A program made the translations under genes and the position numbers. From Bacteroidia bacterium (lineage in GTDB: Bacteria > Bacteroidota > Bacteroidia > Flavobacteriales_D > Cryomorphaceae), in NCBI GenBank assembly GCA_030427905.1, contig JAUICL010000001.1, positions 1,051,628 to 1,115,627 of the forward strand: DNA of 64,000 nucleotides, given 5' to 3'. Shown piece after piece: positions 61,481-64,000 of the stretch; within the stretch, counting starts at the first letter, position 1; each line of letters opens with the position of its first letter. Under the pieces are notes generated by a model that saw only the letters and a list, made by a program, of their open reading frames with translations, searched no databases and had not been told where the DNA came from.

Positions 61481-63745
61481 TTATTCTTTTATTACCCGCA
61501 ACTGGTAATAACCGGCTTGAGTGTCTACATGGAGAATGTATATTCCTGGGGAAGTGGAATTAAAGTCAATCGAAGATATTCTATTCGCTTCTTTTTCAAT
61601 ATCTAGGATTAGCTCTCCAAGAACATTGAATACTTGAATTCGTTCAACTCTGTTTTCACCTGTATCAATTGTGAGAAAATCCTTCACGGGATTAGGGTAT
61701 GCCTTGAGGCCTTTCAATTGTTTCTCTTCTAGACCTACTGTGAACTCTACTAAAATAAGTGCTGCATCGCTCTCACAACCGTCAATTGTCTGTGTTACAA
61801 AGTAGGTCATGCCATCTTCGAGCGACGTAGACTCATCCAGTTCAATCGACAATGTTTCGTCAGAATACCAAGTTAGCTCACCACTAGCATCCACCACTAG
61901 GTCTGCCAGCGTATTACCTTCTGATGTGATTTGCTGGGGCGTTGTTGCTGAAGGTGCATCAGGTATTGGATTTACTATAACTAAAATTTCAACTCTTTCA
62001 CTAAGACAATTGCCCGACTCAGCTTCTACCCAGTAGGAAGTGTTCTCAGTGAGAATCTCTGAGAGAAATTCTATCCCTGTAAATTCTGGTTCTATGCCAT
62101 CTTCTGAAAGGAACCAGTTAATAACACCAATATCTGAACTAGCTAATAGAGTAATTGAGGTCTGAGCACAAATTGGATCAAGATCCGTTGATACGCTTAG
62201 CTCAGGGCTCGGATTGACGATAACATCTACTTGAATTCTTTCACTAGTACATTCACCATCTTCAGCTTCTACCCAATATGATGTGCTTTCTTCGAGAACC
62301 GGGGTAGAGAAATCCGTTCCAGAAGAGATGGATACATTACTATCTTCTGAATCAAACCAATTGATGATTCCTGCAGATGAGTTCGCACTGAGTATAACTG
62401 AATTTCCAGAACAAATCTCATCCGGAGAGTTTGATCCAAGTTCAAAATCTGGGCATCCCGGTTGGAAGATCAAGCCAGCCCCATCTATTACAAAATCATC
62501 ACCTTCGTCATAACCTGGCGTGCCTACTAGGAGGTTACTGCCGCTGATAGCCACGGAAGCACCAAATTGGGCGAAATCACTTCGTACTTCTTGAACAATT
62601 TTTTGAGTTTGATTCCAATCAGTGCCATTGTGAGAATAAAGGTAAACTGATCCTGCGCTAAGTAGTGTGTTTTCACCGTTTTCATCTTCATCTTCCATGG
62701 GAGTTCCAACTATGATCAGCCCATCTTCAATCGCAATTGTTCGTCCAAATCTGTCGCCAGTTACTCCATCAGACGCTGTAATTATTTGCGTTTCAGTCCA
62801 GATATCTGATACTAGGTCGAAAATATATGCAGCTCCCGTATTTTGATCGGTCTGTTCGGATGAAACTATAATTGTATTTCCTTTAATAGCAACGTCGTGT
62901 CCAAACTGGTCGAATTGCGCCCTATTCGAAGCGACGATTTTTTGGTGCTCAGACCAAACGTCGTCTTCCAGCCCAAAGATGTAAACAGATCCCGCGTTCA
63001 TGATCGTGTTTTCACCACTTGCATCTTCATCTTCTTGACGGGCTCCGACCACTAGAATATTGTTGTCTATCGCAATAGAATACCCAAATCCATCGCTAAG
63101 AGCCCGATCTGACGGGACTATTTTTTGCTGTTGTTCCCAGGTTTCACCGTTCAGTTTGAAAATATATACCGAGCCGGCACCGTTCATGGTGTTTTCACCA
63201 TTTGCATCTTCATCTTCACCTTGAACTCCGACAAAAATATAGTCACCAAAGATCCCAACTGCTTCACCAAACGAGTCAAAGAAACCTCTGTCGGATGCAA
63301 CAATTTTTTGTTGTTCTATCCAGGTATCTCCGTTCAATTGAAACACATAAATAGAACCAGATGAAAGCAGGGTCTCTTCGCCGTTTACATTTTCATCTTC
63401 ACGCGGGGCTCCCACCACGATGGTATTGTTGTGAATTGCCACTGCAGATCCGAAACCATCAGCTCCTGAGGCGTCAGACGCTTCTAGTGATTGGTGGAAG
63501 CTCCAAGTATCGTCTTGAAGCTTATAGACGTATACTTTCCCAGAAGAAAGAGCCGTCCCTGTCGCATTTGATGCACCAATTACCGCGTAATTCCCATCAA
63601 TTGCTACTTGAGATCCGAATTGGGTGTTTGGCTGGGCGTCAGAGTTTAGAAGTATCGTCACTTCTTGTAAGTTCTGGGCGATCATCGTGGAAGAAAGCCA
63701 TATGCATAAGAAGGCTAGAAATAGGTTTTTGTAGATGTTTTTCAT
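61481..63745 (-). CDS. T9SS-secreted FG-GAP repeat protein with Ig-like domains
   Basis: A signal peptide (LFLAFLCIWLSSTMIAQ) leads into seven FG-GAP-type repeats of about 62 residues (FGSAVAIHNNTIVVGAPRED; FGYSIAIDNNILVVGARQED; GSVYIF...WxxxQKI), probably a seven-bladed integrin-like propeller with DED calcium-binding loops. Two Ig-like modules of the type common in Bacteroidota follow (SYWVEAEDGECTSERIQVDV and SYWVEAESGNCLSERVEILV). A type A sorting domain closes the protein (LKAYPNPVKDFLTIDTG to GYYQLRVIKE). It should reach the surface by the type IX system and could bind ligands or cells; the role is unproven. Confidence 0.87.
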   Translation of the reverse strand: MKNIYKNLFLAFLCIWLSSTMIAQNLQEVTILLNSDAQPNTQFGSQVAIDGNYAVIGASNATGTALSSGKVYVYKLQDDTWSFHQSLEASDASGADGFGSAVAIHNNTIVVGAPREDENVNGEETLLSSGSIYVFQLNGDTWIEQQKIVASDRGFFDSFGEAVGIFGDYIFVGVQGEDEDANGENTMNGAGSVYIFKLNGETWEQQQKIVPSDRALSDGFGYSIAIDNNILVVGARQEDEDASGENTIMNAGSVYIFGLEDDVWSEHQKIVASNRAQFDQFGHDVAIKGNTIIVSSEQTDQNTGAAYIFDLVSDIWTETQIITASDGVTGDRFGRTIAIEDGLIIVGTPMEDEDENGENTLLSAGSVYLYSHNGTDWNQTQKIVQEVRSDFAQFGASVAISGSNLLVGTPGYDEGDDFVIDGAGLIFQPGCPDFELGSNSPDEICSGNSVILSANSSAGIINWFDSEDSNVSISSGTDFSTPVLEESTSYWVEAEDGECTSERIQVDVIVNPSPELSVSTDLDPICAQTSITLLASSDIGVINWFLSEDGIEPEFTGIEFLSEILTENTSYWVEAESGNCLSERVEILVIVNPIPDAPSATTPQQITSEGNTLADLVVDASGELTWYSDETLSIELDESTSLEDGMTYFVTQTIDGCESDAALILVEFTVGLEEKQLKGLKAYPNPVKDFLTIDTGENRVERIQVFNVLGELILDIEKEANRISSIDFNSTSPGIYILHVDTQAGYYQLRVIKE

Positions 63746-63768
63746 ACAGATTGATTTATTGTTTAGCC

Positions 63769-63798
63769 GAATTTATTCTGGGTTGATTGATTACCCAA
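63769..63798 (-). promoter_or_regulatory. Candidate promoter of the FG-GAP/T9SS gene
   Basis: On the minus strand TTG (complement of 63796-63798) is separated by 19 bp from TAAATTCG (complement of 63769-63776), a one-mismatch version of TAnnTTTG. It lies about 25 bp before the start codon. The rest of 63746-64000 contains nothing recognised. Confidence 0.4.
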
Positions 63799-64000
63799 TG
63801 TTCTGATTTCACTATCTCTACTCTGGAAGTTGTACACCCTACTCGAAACCTACTTTTGCCAGTTTTTTCAAAGGTTTTAGAGTTTCAGGGCTCTCAATTT
63901 TGAAAATTGGGTCAATAGGTTTTGAGTAGATGTTTTATAGTTCGTGTCCGTTTAATACTGGGTAAAGTTCATCTGTTGATTGCTCAGGCCAGATCATCTC

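Overview
The window looks like chromosomal DNA of a Bacteroidota bacterium, probably a flavobacterium-like or cryomorph-like lineage. Four genes end in type IX secretion (T9SS) C-terminal sorting domains. A porT gene sits beside ubiE, and the primary sigma factor is the short 289-residue form. The tmRNA encodes the tag GENNYALAA, TamL is a lipoprotein, and several intergenic regions carry TAnnTTTG-type -7 promoter elements. No tRNA, rRNA, CRISPR array, integrase or transposase was seen.

Region 1 (1-32.3 kb) is accessory. It opens with three translationally coupled genes: a truncated membrane protein, an amidohydrolase and a peptidoglycan amidase. A divergent LuxR-type regulator with a degenerate receiver domain follows, then a 571-bp leader containing two inverted repeats, then a complete Tc (ABC) toxin locus. 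That locus holds a 2907-residue TcA pore subunit and a 2711-residue fused TcB-TcC cocoon protein. The TcB part carries an unusual insertion of seven Asp-box repeats inside its SpvB domain. The RHS core ends in a variable toxin tip followed by a likely immunity gene. Downstream lies a displaced second RHS core plus tip, broken by one frameshift and one in-frame stop, with its own intact candidate immunity gene. A third RHS relic of 28 codons lies 6 kb further on and covers the same first residues of the duplicated unit. A T9SS adhesin-like protein and a three-gene envelope/TPR cluster complete the region.

Region 2 begins at the tmRNA gene (32363-32763, minus strand) and is mostly housekeeping. 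It contains a DUF3667-type membrane protein, an alanine/saccharopine dehydrogenase-like enzyme, a KefG-KefC pair, rpe, rpoD, pnp, rpsO, accD, tamL, a TrmH-family methyltransferase and an FAD dehydrogenase. A run of five minus-strand genes follows: two class I aminotransferases, heptose-phosphate kinase, ubiE and porT. Three further T9SS cargo proteins occupy 58.7-63.7 kb. Intergenic spacers here hold several structured repeats, notably a multi-hairpin element at 35.3-35.6 kb and a pair of inverted CCCCTCCGCGGAGGGG elements beside a DUF559 gene.

The most distinctive content is the Tc locus: a propeller-decorated TcB-TcC with evidence of repeated C-terminal tip exchange. PorT, encoded at 52 kb, would serve the export of the four sorting-domain proteins. 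All functional calls come from reading motifs and context; no database search was run.
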